Shown here: positions 34,360 through 44,045 of the stretch, one piece after another
Numbering within the stretch: the first letter of the stretch is position 1
How the letters are laid out: the number at the start of each line of letters is the position of its first letter
Source of the DNA: Prevotellaceae bacterium UBA1743
GTDB taxonomy: Bacteria; Bacteroidota; Bacteroidia; Bacteroidales; Bacteroidaceae
Length of the DNA: 64,000 nt
Reading direction: 5' to 3'
NCBI GenBank assembly: GCA_002314945.1
Contig: DCHV01000072.1
Coordinates: 355 to 64,354 of the forward strand
The notes under the pieces: generated by a model
The model's database searches: none
Told to the model about the DNA's origin: nothing
The model's input: only the letters and a program-made list of their open reading frames with translations
Position numbers and translations under genes: made by a program

Positions 34360-36879
34360 ATGAATAAGTATTCTTTATCATTACTCTTTTTGCTGTTCGT
34401 ATTCTTTGCGAAAGCACAAGACCCTGTGAGGGTTAGAGTAGCATGTGTCGGCAATAGTATCACATACGGCGCAGGAATTGATCGACGTTTCCAAAACAGT
34501 TACCCGGCCTATCTGCAACAGTTTATGGGAGCATCCTATGATGTACGAAACTTTGGCGTTAATGGTCGCGTAATGCTGCACAGAGGGGACTATCCCTTCA
34601 TTGCTGATGAGAACTACCGACAACTTCTTGACTTCAATCCTGATATCGTAGTCATGAAACTTGGCACCAACGATAGCAAGCCTTGGAACTGGATATACAA
34701 GGAGGATTTCGAGGGAGACATGACTGCTTTCATCCATACATTGAAAGCATTACCCGCCCATCCTAAGATTTATGCATGTCTGCCTGTTCCTGCCAAGGAA
34801 TGCCCATCGGGCATAACAGATAGCGTCATAGTGGATGGAGTCATCCCTGCTATTCGTAGAGTGGCTGAGCGCGAGGAACTCCCCATTATCGACCTTTACA
34901 AAAGTATGGAACCCTATTACCCAAAATTGTTTCCTGACAAAATCCATCCCAATGCAGAAGGTGCCGCTGTAATGGCAGGTATGATATACAAAGAACTAAC
35001 TGGCAATGAAGCACCTGAAGCACACTCTCCCCAACAGGCTTTTCCTGGTAGAAAGTCTGAATGGAACGGCTGCAACCGATACGATTTCGTATTGGCAGGC
35101 CGTGATTGCATCGTAGTAACGCCCAAAAATCCTGCCCCAGGCAATCCTTGGATTTGGCGTCCCGCTTTCTTTGATGCGTTTCCTCCCGTGGACAAAGCTC
35201 TTTTGGAGAAAGGTTTCCACATCACCTATATGGATCTGACACACCTCTATGGGACACCACGAGCCGTAGAATTGGGCAACATGTTCTACAACACCCTGTG
35301 CCACGATTATGGATTGTCCAATCGTGTGGTGGTAGAGGGATTGAGCCGTGGCGGCTACTACACCTTCAATTGGGCAGCAGCCAACCCCGACAAAGTAGCC
35401 TGTCTGTATGTAGATGCCCCCGTTTGTGATTTGACAAGTTGGCCAGGCAAACAAAAGAACCCCGAATTGTGGGATGCCCTTCTCAAAGAATGGGACGTGG
35501 AAGACGTGCAATCTGAAGAAGGCTTTTGTGGCAATGCTTTATGCAAAGTAAATACCCTCGTCGAAAATCACATTCCCGTGATGGCCGTGTGCGGACTTGC
35601 TGACGATGTTGTGCCTTATTCCGACAATTTCCAGAAAGTTGGACGTGCGATGCAAGAACGTGGCGGAATCGTAGAACAGATCTTGAAGCCAGGTTGTGGT
35701 CATCATCCACACAGCCTGGAGAATCCCGAACCCGTAGTGGATTTCATTCTACGTTACCAAAATGGATACACCGACACACAAAGCATACAAAAACGCAGTT
35801 TGCTTACCAATGCCTTCCACCGCTTCTACGAGGAGAAAAAGGGAGTCGTAGCTTTCCTTGGCGGTTCCATAACCGAGATGAATGGATGGCGCAATATGAT
35901 AGAAGAGGACTTAAAACAACGTTTTCCTGAAACAGAATTTACTTTTATCGAGGCTGGCATCGCTTCTACAGGATCAACGCCTCATGCATTTCGATTTGAA
36001 AAGGATATCCTACAACAAGGAACTCCTGACCTAATGTTCTTTGAGGCTGTTGTCAATGACGACTGCAACGGCTTCGACACGAAGGCACAGACACGAGGAA
36101 CAGAGGGAGTTATACGTCATGCACTGAAGGCCAATCCCAATATGGACATTGTAATGATGCACTTCATTCACGATGGTTTCCTACCTGTACTAAAGGAGGG
36201 ACGTGTTCCTGATGTGATACGTAACCATGAGTGGGTAGCCAATTATTACAATCTACCATCCCTGAATCTAACTCAAGAAGTGTGGAACAGGATGCAACGT
36301 GGAGAATTCAGTTGGGAAGAATTCGGAGGTACTCATCCTGCGCCTTTGGGACACCGTGTATATACAGCCACTATCAATCGACTCTTCGATTTTACAGCCT
36401 TGGCTATGCCTGAACATAAACAGATTGCGGCTCACCCGATACCCGAACATCCGTTGGATGACTTTAATTATGAAGGCGGACATTTTATTCCTCTCAGCGA
36501 AGCAACCCACCTGAAAGGATTCCAAGTACAAGAAGACTGGGCACCCAAGGAGCAAATCGGCACTCGCGAAGGATTCGTGCATGTTCCTATGTTGACCGCT
36601 GAAACAAGCGGTGCCTCATTCCGCTTATCCTTTACTGGTTGTGCTGTCGGCATTTTCTGTGTGTCAGGTCCTCATGCTTGTGTGCTGGAATACCGTACCG
36701 ACCATGGTAAATGGAAAAAACTAAATACGGCCACACAGTGGAGTTCCTATTTATACATTCCTTGGGTATATATGCTGGAAACCGAACTGAAGAACAAAAA
36801 ACACATTCTGGAAGTACGAGTGGCAAAAGGAGACGCCACTGAATGTCAAATACGTAATTTCGTCGTTAACACAAAATAA
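34360..36879 (+). CDS. Secreted triple-domain esterase: SGNH - alpha/beta hydrolase - SGNH
   Basis: The 839-residue protein has a signal peptide (LSLLFLLFVFFAKAQ) and three hydrolase units. Residues ~24-220 are SGNH (GNSITYGAGI, then DKIHPN). Residues ~235-470 are an alpha/beta hydrolase with nucleophile elbow EGLSRGG, an Asp in GLADDVVPY and a His in GCGHHPHS. Residues ~490-690 are a second SGNH domain (FLGGSITEMNGW, then GGTHPAP). A beta-rich domain closes the protein. In the second SGNH unit the acid normally before the His is replaced by Gly-Thr, so its triad is uncertain. It probably removes acetyl or acyl groups from glycans. It lies 10 bases before the sialate-esterase homologue. Confidence 0.85.
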   Translation: MNKYSLSLLFLLFVFFAKAQDPVRVRVACVGNSITYGAGIDRRFQNSYPAYLQQFMGASYDVRNFGVNGRVMLHRGDYPFIADENYRQLLDFNPDIVVMKLGTNDSKPWNWIYKEDFEGDMTAFIHTLKALPAHPKIYACLPVPAKECPSGITDSVIVDGVIPAIRRVAEREELPIIDLYKSMEPYYPKLFPDKIHPNAEGAAVMAGMIYKELTGNEAPEAHSPQQAFPGRKSEWNGCNRYDFVLAGRDCIVVTPKNPAPGNPWIWRPAFFDAFPPVDKALLEKGFHITYMDLTHLYGTPRAVELGNMFYNTLCHDYGLSNRVVVEGLSRGGYYTFNWAAANPDKVACLYVDAPVCDLTSWPGKQKNPELWDALLKEWDVEDVQSEEGFCGNALCKVNTLVENHIPVMAVCGLADDVVPYSDNFQKVGRAMQERGGIVEQILKPGCGHHPHSLENPEPVVDFILRYQNGYTDTQSIQKRSLLTNAFHRFYEEKKGVVAFLGGSITEMNGWRNMIEEDLKQRFPETEFTFIEAGIASTGSTPHAFRFEKDILQQGTPDLMFFEAVVNDDCNGFDTKAQTRGTEGVIRHALKANPNMDIVMMHFIHDGFLPVLKEGRVPDVIRNHEWVANYYNLPSLNLTQEVWNRMQRGEFSWEEFGGTHPAPLGHRVYTATINRLFDFTALAMPEHKQIAAHPIPEHPLDDFNYEGGHFIPLSEATHLKGFQVQEDWAPKEQIGTREGFVHVPMLTAETSGASFRLSFTGCAVGIFCVSGPHACVLEYRTDHGKWKKLNTATQWSSYLYIPWVYMLETELKNKKHILEVRVAKGDATECQIRNFVVNTK

Positions 36880-36889
36880 TAGCACAGAT

Positions 36890-38455
36890 ATGAAACGAAC
36901 ATTCCTATTAGTAGCAATTACCATCCTTGCTGCGGTACAGACTCAGGGAAAAGTAGTTCTTCCCAGTATCTTTACCAACAACATGGTACTGCAACAGCAA
37001 CGTGAACTGAAAATAAAAGGCAAGGCAACTCCTGAAAGCAAAGTTACGCTCAAGGTTGGTTGGCAACGTGACATTGTTACTACCCAGACAGACTCTGAAG
37101 GAAACTTCATTATCGAAATACACACTCCGAAAGCAGGTGGCCCCTATACCCTTACTTTTAGCGATGGAGAAGATACCACATTGGACAATGTGCTCATAGG
37201 TGAGATATGGTTGGGCAGCGGCCAAAGTAACATGGATGAGAGCATGAACGGATACTCGTGGGGTGATTCCATCGACAATCACCTGCAGGAAATTCATGAT
37301 GCGAACTATCCCCAAATCCGATTATTCCATGTAGGAATCGTAAACGATTTCAACCGACATGATTCTTTCCAATTGCCAGTACTGATGAACGGATGGCAAG
37401 AATGCGCTCCTCAAACAGTAGAGAATTTCAGTGCAACAGGTTACTTTTTTGCTCTTCATCTATGGGAATCCCTACGCATACCCATCGGCATCATTCATGA
37501 TGCCTGTGGTGGATCACGTATTGAGCCGTGGGTGCGTACCGAGGTGTTGGAAGGCGTATATGGATGCGATTATAAGATTGATTTCATAAAGTCAAAGAAT
37601 AATGACTTGGAGACCCTGAAGAGTATATTTCAAGCCAAAAAGACTTTGGCAAGCCAAGGGCTAATGGAACAGCCCAAATGGGAAGAGGAACCAAATACAA
37701 TGAATTTCCCAGGTGGTTTTTGGAATGCCATGATACAACCACTGGTGGACTTTCCCATGCGTGGTTTCATTTGGTATCAAGGTTGCAGCAACGTTTCGAA
37801 GAATGACGTGGGCGGAAAGACCCGTGTGAACAATGCTGATTCCTATGAGGCATGTTTCCAGGCCATGATTGAAGACTGGCGCGAACAATTTGGCCAACCC
37901 GAGATGCCCTTCTACTTTATGCAGTTGGCAAATTTTCGTAGCCGTCATGAATTACAACCTCAATCAGAATGGGCTGCCTTGCGCGAAGCACAAGCCGCTG
38001 CCCTACGTTTACATAACACAGGTATGGCTGTAAATATCGATGCGGGCGACTCTCTTTGCATCCATCCCTCCTGCAAACGAGAGATGTCTCGACGTCTTGC
38101 TGCCATCGCACTAAACCAAACGTATGGTATGAAAAAAGTACCATATACCGCACCTGTTTACAAAAGTTATCAAGTGAAAGGGAACGAACTACACATTCAG
38201 TTTGACTATCCTTCTGGAAGCGAGCCATTTGTTCAAAGCGAAAATCTGACAGGTTTCACCATTGCTGGTTCAGATAGAATATGGCACGTAGCAAAAGCCT
38301 GTACGCATGGGAACGAGGTCATAGTTACTTGTCCCGATGTGAAGGTACCCTTGGCAGCACGATACGGATGGGCTGACAATCCCGAATGTACGCTACACAC
38401 AATGGGTAACTTCTATGTGGCTCCTTTCCGTACTGACAACTGGCCCACAGAGTGA
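36890..38455 (+). CDS. Sialate O-acetylesterase-family protein, divergent copy
   Basis: The 521-residue secreted SGNH/SASA-family protein has the nucleophile motif GSGQSNM (~residues 107-113), GFIWYQGC and the late IHPSCKREM motif. It is a paralogue of the gene at 59973. Here the Asp of the usual DIHP motif is Cys (SLCIHP), the usual GQSNMEMP is GQSNMDES and WGGTPVESW is CGGSRIEPW. The nucleophile Ser and the His remain, so activity may be altered or lost. A plausible target is acetyl groups on glycans rather than only sialic acid. It overlaps no neighbour and ends 23 bases before mtaB. Confidence 0.88.
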   Translation: MKRTFLLVAITILAAVQTQGKVVLPSIFTNNMVLQQQRELKIKGKATPESKVTLKVGWQRDIVTTQTDSEGNFIIEIHTPKAGGPYTLTFSDGEDTTLDNVLIGEIWLGSGQSNMDESMNGYSWGDSIDNHLQEIHDANYPQIRLFHVGIVNDFNRHDSFQLPVLMNGWQECAPQTVENFSATGYFFALHLWESLRIPIGIIHDACGGSRIEPWVRTEVLEGVYGCDYKIDFIKSKNNDLETLKSIFQAKKTLASQGLMEQPKWEEEPNTMNFPGGFWNAMIQPLVDFPMRGFIWYQGCSNVSKNDVGGKTRVNNADSYEACFQAMIEDWREQFGQPEMPFYFMQLANFRSRHELQPQSEWAALREAQAAALRLHNTGMAVNIDAGDSLCIHPSCKREMSRRLAAIALNQTYGMKKVPYTAPVYKSYQVKGNELHIQFDYPSGSEPFVQSENLTGFTIAGSDRIWHVAKACTHGNEVIVTCPDVKVPLAARYGWADNPECTLHTMGNFYVAPFRTDNWPTE

Positions 38456-38478
38456 TACCCTGCGAGAGCGTAATAGAT

Positions 38479-39807
38479 ATGGACGAATTGAAAGGGAAAA
38501 AGGCGACCTATTTCACCTTAGGCTGCAAACTCAACTTCTCGGAGAGTAGTACCATCGGACAACAACTGAAAGAAGCAGGAGTTGAAACAGCGAAAGATGG
38601 TGAGATTGCAGATATTTGCATCATCAACACATGCAGCGTGACAGAAGTTGCCGAAAAAAAATGCCGACAAGCGATTCATCGTCTTGTGAGACAACATCCT
38701 GGGGCTGTGGTTGTCATCATTGGATGCTACGCACAATTGAATCCAAAGCAAGTGTCACAGATTGAGGGAGTTGATGTCGTATTAGGAACTGAGCAAAAAG
38801 GAGACGTGCTACGCCACATTTCCCAGCGGTTGGCAATGATGCCAGAAGAAAGGAAATTAGCAACACATGACTATATGGTTTCGCGTACCGCCGACATTAG
38901 AACCTTTGTTCCCAGTTGCTCTTGTGGTGACCGTACGCGTTATTTCTTGAAGGTACAGGATGGCTGTGATTACTACTGCACTTATTGTACAATTCCATTC
39001 GCCCGAGGACGAAGCCGCAATGGGCATATTGCAGATATAGTACAACAAGCACAGGAAGTTGCAGATACAGGAGGAAAAGAAATCGTTATCACAGGTGTAA
39101 ACATCGGCGACTTCGGAAAATCAACGGGAGAGGATTTCCTCCAACTTATTGAAGCACTCGATAAAGTGAAAGGAATTGAGCGCTTTCGTATCAGCAGTAT
39201 TGAACCGAACCTGTTGACTGATGACATTATCCGATATTGTGCACAGAGCAAAACTTTCATGCCACATTTCCATATCCCCCTTCAAAGCGGAAGCAACGAA
39301 GTACTCCGTCTTATGCACCGCAGATATTCAACAGAATTTTTTGCACAAAAGATAGATCTTATTCGGCAACTTATGCCAGATGCCTTCATCGGGGTGGATG
39401 TTATTGCTGGCACAAGGGGAGAAACAAAAGAATATTTTGAACAGGCATTCCGTTTTTTAGAAGAAATAGATGTTTCACAATACCATGTTTTCCCCTATAG
39501 CGAGCGTCCTGGTACGAAGGCATTACAGATTTCACATGTAGTCAGCGCAGAAGAAAGACACGACCGTTGTCAACGAATTTTGGAACTGAGCGATAGGAAA
39601 TGGCGCAAGTTTTATGAACGATATCAGGGATCTATACGACCTATACTGTTGGAGCACAACAAGACACCGCATCTGATGCACGGGTTCACCGATAACTATA
39701 TTCGTGTGGAAATGAGAGCCGAAGATAGTTTGGACAACCAGATTGTAATGGTTCAATTAGGAGATTGGAATCAAGAAGGTGACGCTTTGCAAGCCACAAA
39801 AATATGA
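38479..39807 (+). CDS. mtaB: tRNA t6A37 methylthiotransferase MtaB
   Basis: The ATG at 38479 is chosen over an upstream GTG at 38452 that would overlap the previous gene, since family members start near MDELKGKKATYFTLGCKLN. The 442-residue enzyme has the N-terminal cluster cysteines (TLGCKLN, NTCSVT, IGCYAQ), the radical-SAM motif CDYYCTYC and a C-terminal TRAM-like domain. It adds methylthio groups to t6A at position 37 of tRNAs. Its stop overlaps the next gene's start by 4 bases (ATGA). Confidence 0.95.
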   Translation: MDELKGKKATYFTLGCKLNFSESSTIGQQLKEAGVETAKDGEIADICIINTCSVTEVAEKKCRQAIHRLVRQHPGAVVVIIGCYAQLNPKQVSQIEGVDVVLGTEQKGDVLRHISQRLAMMPEERKLATHDYMVSRTADIRTFVPSCSCGDRTRYFLKVQDGCDYYCTYCTIPFARGRSRNGHIADIVQQAQEVADTGGKEIVITGVNIGDFGKSTGEDFLQLIEALDKVKGIERFRISSIEPNLLTDDIIRYCAQSKTFMPHFHIPLQSGSNEVLRLMHRRYSTEFFAQKIDLIRQLMPDAFIGVDVIAGTRGETKEYFEQAFRFLEEIDVSQYHVFPYSERPGTKALQISHVVSAEERHDRCQRILELSDRKWRKFYERYQGSIRPILLEHNKTPHLMHGFTDNYIRVEMRAEDSLDNQIVMVQLGDWNQEGDALQATKI

Positions 39808-40823
39808 GACTCAGCATCATCATATTAAACTGGAATGGTCGGTCCATGATAGAACAATTCCTTCCCTCGGTAGTCAAATACTCTCCCGAAGCAGAAATCG
39901 TGGTAGCCGACAATGCAAGCACCGATGAATCATCAAAATTCCTCTCTGATAATTATCCCACAGTACGTCAGATAATATTGGATTGCAACTATGGATTTGC
40001 CGAAGGATACAATCGTGCAATAGCACAAGTAAATTCTGAATACATTCTACTGCTGAATAATGATGTAGAAGTGACAGACGGATGGTTGGACCCCCTCCTT
40101 ACCTACATGGATGCAAACATCAATGTGGCTGCATGTCAACCCAAATTGCTTTGCCACTGGGAAAAAGATTCTTTCGAATATGCTGGAGCATGTGGCGGTT
40201 ATATTGATTTGCTTGGATATCCCTATTGCAGAGGGCGTATATTTGACACGGTAGAACAGGATTTCGGTCAATACGACACTACCACAAAAGTGACATGGGC
40301 TACAGGAGCAGCCCTTCTCATTAGAAATTCTGTTTTCCGAGAAGTGGGTGGGTTAGACAAGCGATTCTTTGCTCACCAAGAGGAGATAGATTTATGTTGG
40401 AGATTACGAGCCAGAGGATATGACATTGTATGTATTCCAGACAGTGTCGTGTTTCACTTCGGCGGAGGAACCCTAAAAAAGGACAACCCACAAAAAACAT
40501 ATCTAAACTTCCGTAATAATTTATTTTTGCTTTACAAAAACCTACCTATGCATCGTTTGTGGTGGGTAATGAGCATTCGTACTGTCTTGGATGCAATGGC
40601 AGCGATGGTATTTTTGCTAAAGGGTAAAAGAGGTGATGCTGCAGCCATATGGAAAGCCCACAAAGATTTCCAGATAAAGAAAAAAGGATTCAAAGAAGAT
40701 AGGCTGCAAAACCTGCAAAAGCAAAAGGTATCGACACAAAAAATCTTATCACGTCATTGTATTCTTTTCCAATACTATGCCCTAAGTAGAAAAACATTCA
40801 ACCAATTGCCTAAATTTCAATAA
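39804..40823 (+). CDS. Family 2 glycosyltransferase
   Basis: The 339-residue protein has the GT-A fold motifs SIIILNWNG, VVADNASTDES, the DxD-like LLLNNDVEVTDGW and an ED-like HQEEIDLCWR. It resembles rhamnosyl/dTDP-sugar family 2 transferases, with a C-terminal hydrophobic stretch near WWVMSIRTVLDAMAAMVF that may touch the membrane. The sugar and acceptor are unknown. It overlaps mtaB by 4 bases and precedes dnaG by 9. Confidence 0.92.
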   Translation: MRLSIIILNWNGRSMIEQFLPSVVKYSPEAEIVVADNASTDESSKFLSDNYPTVRQIILDCNYGFAEGYNRAIAQVNSEYILLLNNDVEVTDGWLDPLLTYMDANINVAACQPKLLCHWEKDSFEYAGACGGYIDLLGYPYCRGRIFDTVEQDFGQYDTTTKVTWATGAALLIRNSVFREVGGLDKRFFAHQEEIDLCWRLRARGYDIVCIPDSVVFHFGGGTLKKDNPQKTYLNFRNNLFLLYKNLPMHRLWWVMSIRTVLDAMAAMVFLLKGKRGDAAAIWKAHKDFQIKKKGFKEDRLQNLQKQKVSTQKILSRHCILFQYYALSRKTFNQLPKFQ

Positions 40824-40832
40824 GAATCAGAG

Positions 40833-42866
40833 ATGATAGATAGAATCACCATAGACAAAATCATGGATACGGCCAATATTGTAGATGTGGTATCTGATTT
40901 CGTTACGTTGAAAAGAGCGGGTGCTAACCTAAAAGGCTTGTGTCCATTCCATGATGACCGAACTCCAAGCTTCATGGTATCACCAGCAAAGAATCTATGT
41001 AAATGTTTCGCTTGTGGAGAAGGTGGTAGCCCATTAAACTTCATCATGAAGCATGAACAACTGAGTTACCCTGATGCCCTACGATATCTGGCAAGAAAAT
41101 ATGGTATTCCTTTTGAAGAAAAGGAATTGAGTAAGGAAGAAAAACAATCTCAGAATGACCGAGAGAGTATGTTCATCATTAACGAATGGGCCAAAAACTG
41201 GTTTATTCATCAATTGTACGATACACCAGATGGAACAGCTATCGGTTTAGCCTATTTTCGGAATAGAGGATTCCGTGATGACATCGTCCGTAAGTTCGAA
41301 ATTGGATATTGCCCTAATGGAAAGACTACATCGATAGCAAAAGAAGCCATTGCTGAAGGTTACGAAGAAAAGTACCTCGTCAGCGAGACCAACATTGATG
41401 ACCCAAAGACAAGCATTGGAACGGGATTATGCCTGAAGAATGAACGAGGAGAACTTCGTGATCGTTTCCACGATAGAGTCATGTGGCCGATTTTCACTAT
41501 GAGTGGTAGAGTTGCAGGCTTCGGAGGACGTGTACTGGATGCACGTACCCATGGGGTAAATGTGAAGTATCAAAACTCACCTGAGAGCATCGTATATAGC
41601 AAACGCCGAGAACTCTTCGGACTTTATCAAGCCAAACAAGCCATCCGTTTAAAAGATCTCTGCTATTTAGTGGAAGGATATACAGATGTGATGGCCATGC
41701 ACCAGAATGGATTGGAGAATGTGGTGGCATCATCGGGTACAGCTCTTACATTCGAACAGATACGATTGATCAAACGACTTACCAACAACATTACACTGAT
41801 TTTCGATGGCGACTCAGCTGGAATAAAAGCCAGCCTCAGAGGTACTGATATGCTTTTGAGCGAAGGGATGAATGTGAAATTACTCTTACTTCCAGATGGA
41901 GAGGATCCTGATAGTTTTGGAAGGAAACGCAATGCCACCGAATACCAGGCCTACATGGCTGAGCATCAGATAGACTTCATTCAGTACAAAACGGAAACAT
42001 TGATGAAAGAAGCTCAAGGCGACCCCAGCAAGCAAGGACGTGTTGTAAGCAATATTGTAAGCAGTATAGCGGTAGTACCTGATGAGATTACAAGAGTTTT
42101 CTATATTCAACAAGCATCACAAATGCTTCAGTTGGAAGTCGATTTGATAACCAAATCCGTCAATCAGGCCATTATCAATATAAGAGAGGAAAAGCGGAAG
42201 GAAAATGAGCGCGAGATAAATCGCATTGCAGCGCAAACAAATACGGACGAACAATCGCAATCAACGGCTAATGAACAGAATATAGAGATAGACGTTCAAT
42301 CAAAGGAATTTGACAAGCGCGAACAACAAATTGTTGAAATGGTTATCCGATATGGAGAACAGGTGATAATAAATATAATGGACAACAATGGGAACACCCA
42401 GCCTCTCACACTTTCGGAAGTAGTAGCACGCAGCCTTGAAGCAGACAAAATCCCATTCCAGTCACCACTATGTGTACAGATTCTGAATGAAGCGAAAAAT
42501 CAAAGCGGTCAAGAAAATTTCATTGCAGAAAAATACTTCCTAAACCATCGCAATCCCGACATTGCACAACTGGCTTTCACTTTGTTGGACAAGGAAGAGC
42601 TGAGTCGTATTTTCCAAAGTCAAGAAAAGGAAGAAGGCCTGACACTTGATCCCAATTCCCTATATCAAGAAACCATGCATTTGCTTTTGGAGTACAAGTA
42701 TGGAATCATACAGAGCAAAATAAGATCAATCCTTCGCCAAACCAAAAATCCGAATTTGAAAAAAGACAAGAATCAATACCGTGCACTGACGATTCAATTC
42801 ATGGAATACAAAGAGATTGAGAAAAGACTTGCAAAAGAGTGTGGAGAAAGAGTTCTCTCCAACTAA
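40833..42866 (+). CDS. dnaG: DNA primase
   Basis: The 677-residue primase has a CHC2 zinc site (Cys37, His40, Cys58, Cys61), an RNA polymerase core and a Toprim domain (LVEGYTDVMAMHQ, FDGDSAG). A low-complexity Gln/Glu/Asn linker precedes the C-terminal helicase-binding domain. It makes RNA primers at the replication fork. It is the last gene of the plus-strand run. Its TAA interlocks with the TAG of convergent folE (42863-42866). Confidence 0.96.
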   Translation: MIDRITIDKIMDTANIVDVVSDFVTLKRAGANLKGLCPFHDDRTPSFMVSPAKNLCKCFACGEGGSPLNFIMKHEQLSYPDALRYLARKYGIPFEEKELSKEEKQSQNDRESMFIINEWAKNWFIHQLYDTPDGTAIGLAYFRNRGFRDDIVRKFEIGYCPNGKTTSIAKEAIAEGYEEKYLVSETNIDDPKTSIGTGLCLKNERGELRDRFHDRVMWPIFTMSGRVAGFGGRVLDARTHGVNVKYQNSPESIVYSKRRELFGLYQAKQAIRLKDLCYLVEGYTDVMAMHQNGLENVVASSGTALTFEQIRLIKRLTNNITLIFDGDSAGIKASLRGTDMLLSEGMNVKLLLLPDGEDPDSFGRKRNATEYQAYMAEHQIDFIQYKTETLMKEAQGDPSKQGRVVSNIVSSIAVVPDEITRVFYIQQASQMLQLEVDLITKSVNQAIINIREEKRKENEREINRIAAQTNTDEQSQSTANEQNIEIDVQSKEFDKREQQIVEMVIRYGEQVIINIMDNNGNTQPLTLSEVVARSLEADKIPFQSPLCVQILNEAKNQSGQENFIAEKYFLNHRNPDIAQLAFTLLDKEELSRIFQSQEKEEGLTLDPNSLYQETMHLLLEYKYGIIQSKIRSILRQTKNPNLKKDKNQYRALTIQFMEYKEIEKRLAKECGERVLSN

Positions 42867-43456
42867 GAACGGACCAACACCAAAAACTCCTCACGGGTCT
42901 TTGCCTGATTGAAAGCACCACAGAAATCACTGGTAGTAGTGATGCTTCCTTGTTTCTCCACGCCACGCATCTGCATACACATGTGTTGAGCTTCAATTAC
43001 CACCATCACGCCCAATGGATGCAAAGCTTCTTGAATACATTCCCGTATCTGCTTCGTCATGCGTTCTTGAATTTGCAGGCGATGTGAAAAACAATCCACC
43101 ACACGGGCAATCTTGCTCAATCCCGTCACTTGACCATTGGGAATATATGCCACATGAACCTTGCCATAAAAGGGGAGCAAGTGGTGTTCACACAACGAAT
43201 AGAAATTGATGTCTCTGACAATGACCATTTGACGATAGTCCTCATTAAACTTTGCACTATTCAAGATGTCTACTGGATCTTGATTGTACCCGCGCATCAA
43301 ATCAGTCATGGCACGAGCCACACGACGAGGAGTCTTGAGTAGTCCTTCCCTGTCAGCATCCTCACCCACAAGTTCCAGAATGCGACGGATATGTGTCTGG
43401 ATTTCCTTCTCTGAAGGAGTGAGTTCTTTGTTCCCGATATTAGAAGACATACGCAT
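42863..43456 (-). CDS. folE: GTP cyclohydrolase I
   Basis: The 197-residue enzyme has the zinc and catalytic motifs SLCEHHLLPFYGKVHVAYIP and the C-terminal QHMCMQMRGV...SITTTS. It makes dihydroneopterin triphosphate for folate or queuosine-type pathways. Its start overlaps the end of the SPOR gene by 17 bases, so the two are co-translated. ATG at 43450 is an alternative start. Confidence 0.96.
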   Translation of the reverse strand: MRMSSNIGNKELTPSEKEIQTHIRRILELVGEDADREGLLKTPRRVARAMTDLMRGYNQDPVDILNSAKFNEDYRQMVIVRDINFYSLCEHHLLPFYGKVHVAYIPNGQVTGLSKIARVVDCFSHRLQIQERMTKQIRECIQEALHPLGVMVVIEAQHMCMQMRGVEKQGSITTTSDFCGAFNQAKTREEFLVLVRS

Positions 43457-43976
43457 TAACCTTACTCTTCACAATGACAGCCTCTTGGAAGTTTCCAGTT
43501 TCCTTCAACTTTTGAAACACCTCATTGGCTTCCTCATACGTTTTAAAATCACCAACCCTGCAAATCCAATGAGGGCTCTGAAAATGAGTATAAACCTTCA
43601 AGTCACTGAAATAAGTTTTGACGCGATTTCCCATACTTAGTGCCAGCTGCTTGGCTTGACGCGAATTTCCTCCTGAGAACACCTGAATCCGATACCCGTT
43701 GATTCTGATTTTCTGCACATTCATCCCCTCAGTGACTTTCAACGTGTCAATATTTGTCACGAGTGTATCGGAAGATGGTATCCGAACTGTTTGATTTGTC
43801 GTTTGATTTGTCGTTGAAGCACTTTTCCCATTTACCAATTCTGTAATCCTTTCACTCTGATGAAGAATGATATGCCCCTCTCCAACCTGGGATTGCTGAA
43901 TGTATTCTGTAAACTTTGTTTGGGACATTGCGGGCAACGTCACGAAAACAAGGAGTGCGATAAATGTCTTATTCAT
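43440..43976 (-). CDS. Secreted SPOR-domain protein
   Basis: The 178-residue protein has a signal peptide (TFIALLVFVTLPAMSQ), a disordered Thr/Ser/Asn linker and a C-terminal SPOR domain (~95-178: YRIQVFSGGNSRQAKQ ... WICRVGDFKTYEEA) that binds denuded peptidoglycan at division sites. It lies between tpiA and folE in a group often seen together in Bacteroidales, and just after a stable hairpin. Confidence 0.9.
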   Translation of the reverse strand: MNKTFIALLVFVTLPAMSQTKFTEYIQQSQVGEGHIILHQSERITELVNGKSASTTNQTTNQTVRIPSSDTLVTNIDTLKVTEGMNVQKIRINGYRIQVFSGGNSRQAKQLALSMGNRVKTYFSDLKVYTHFQSPHWICRVGDFKTYEEANEVFQKLKETGNFQEAVIVKSKVNAYVF

Positions 43977-43989
43977 ATCGAAAAGGATA

Positions 43990-44021
43990 CCATTCCGTAG
44001 GGTGAATCCTCTACGGAATGG
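43990..44021 (-). terminator. Stable hairpin between tpiA and the SPOR gene
   Basis: The arms CCATTCCGTAG (43990-44000) and CTACGGAATGG (44011-44021) are perfect over 11 bp with a 10-nt loop. The plus strand is followed by TTTTT, while the minus strand, the transcribed one, has only TATCCTTTTC. It lies 14 bases before the SPOR start codon, so it may be a partial terminator/attenuator or an mRNA-processing hairpin. Confidence 0.55.
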
Positions 44022-44045
44022 TTTTTATATTAAAATATTAGATGA

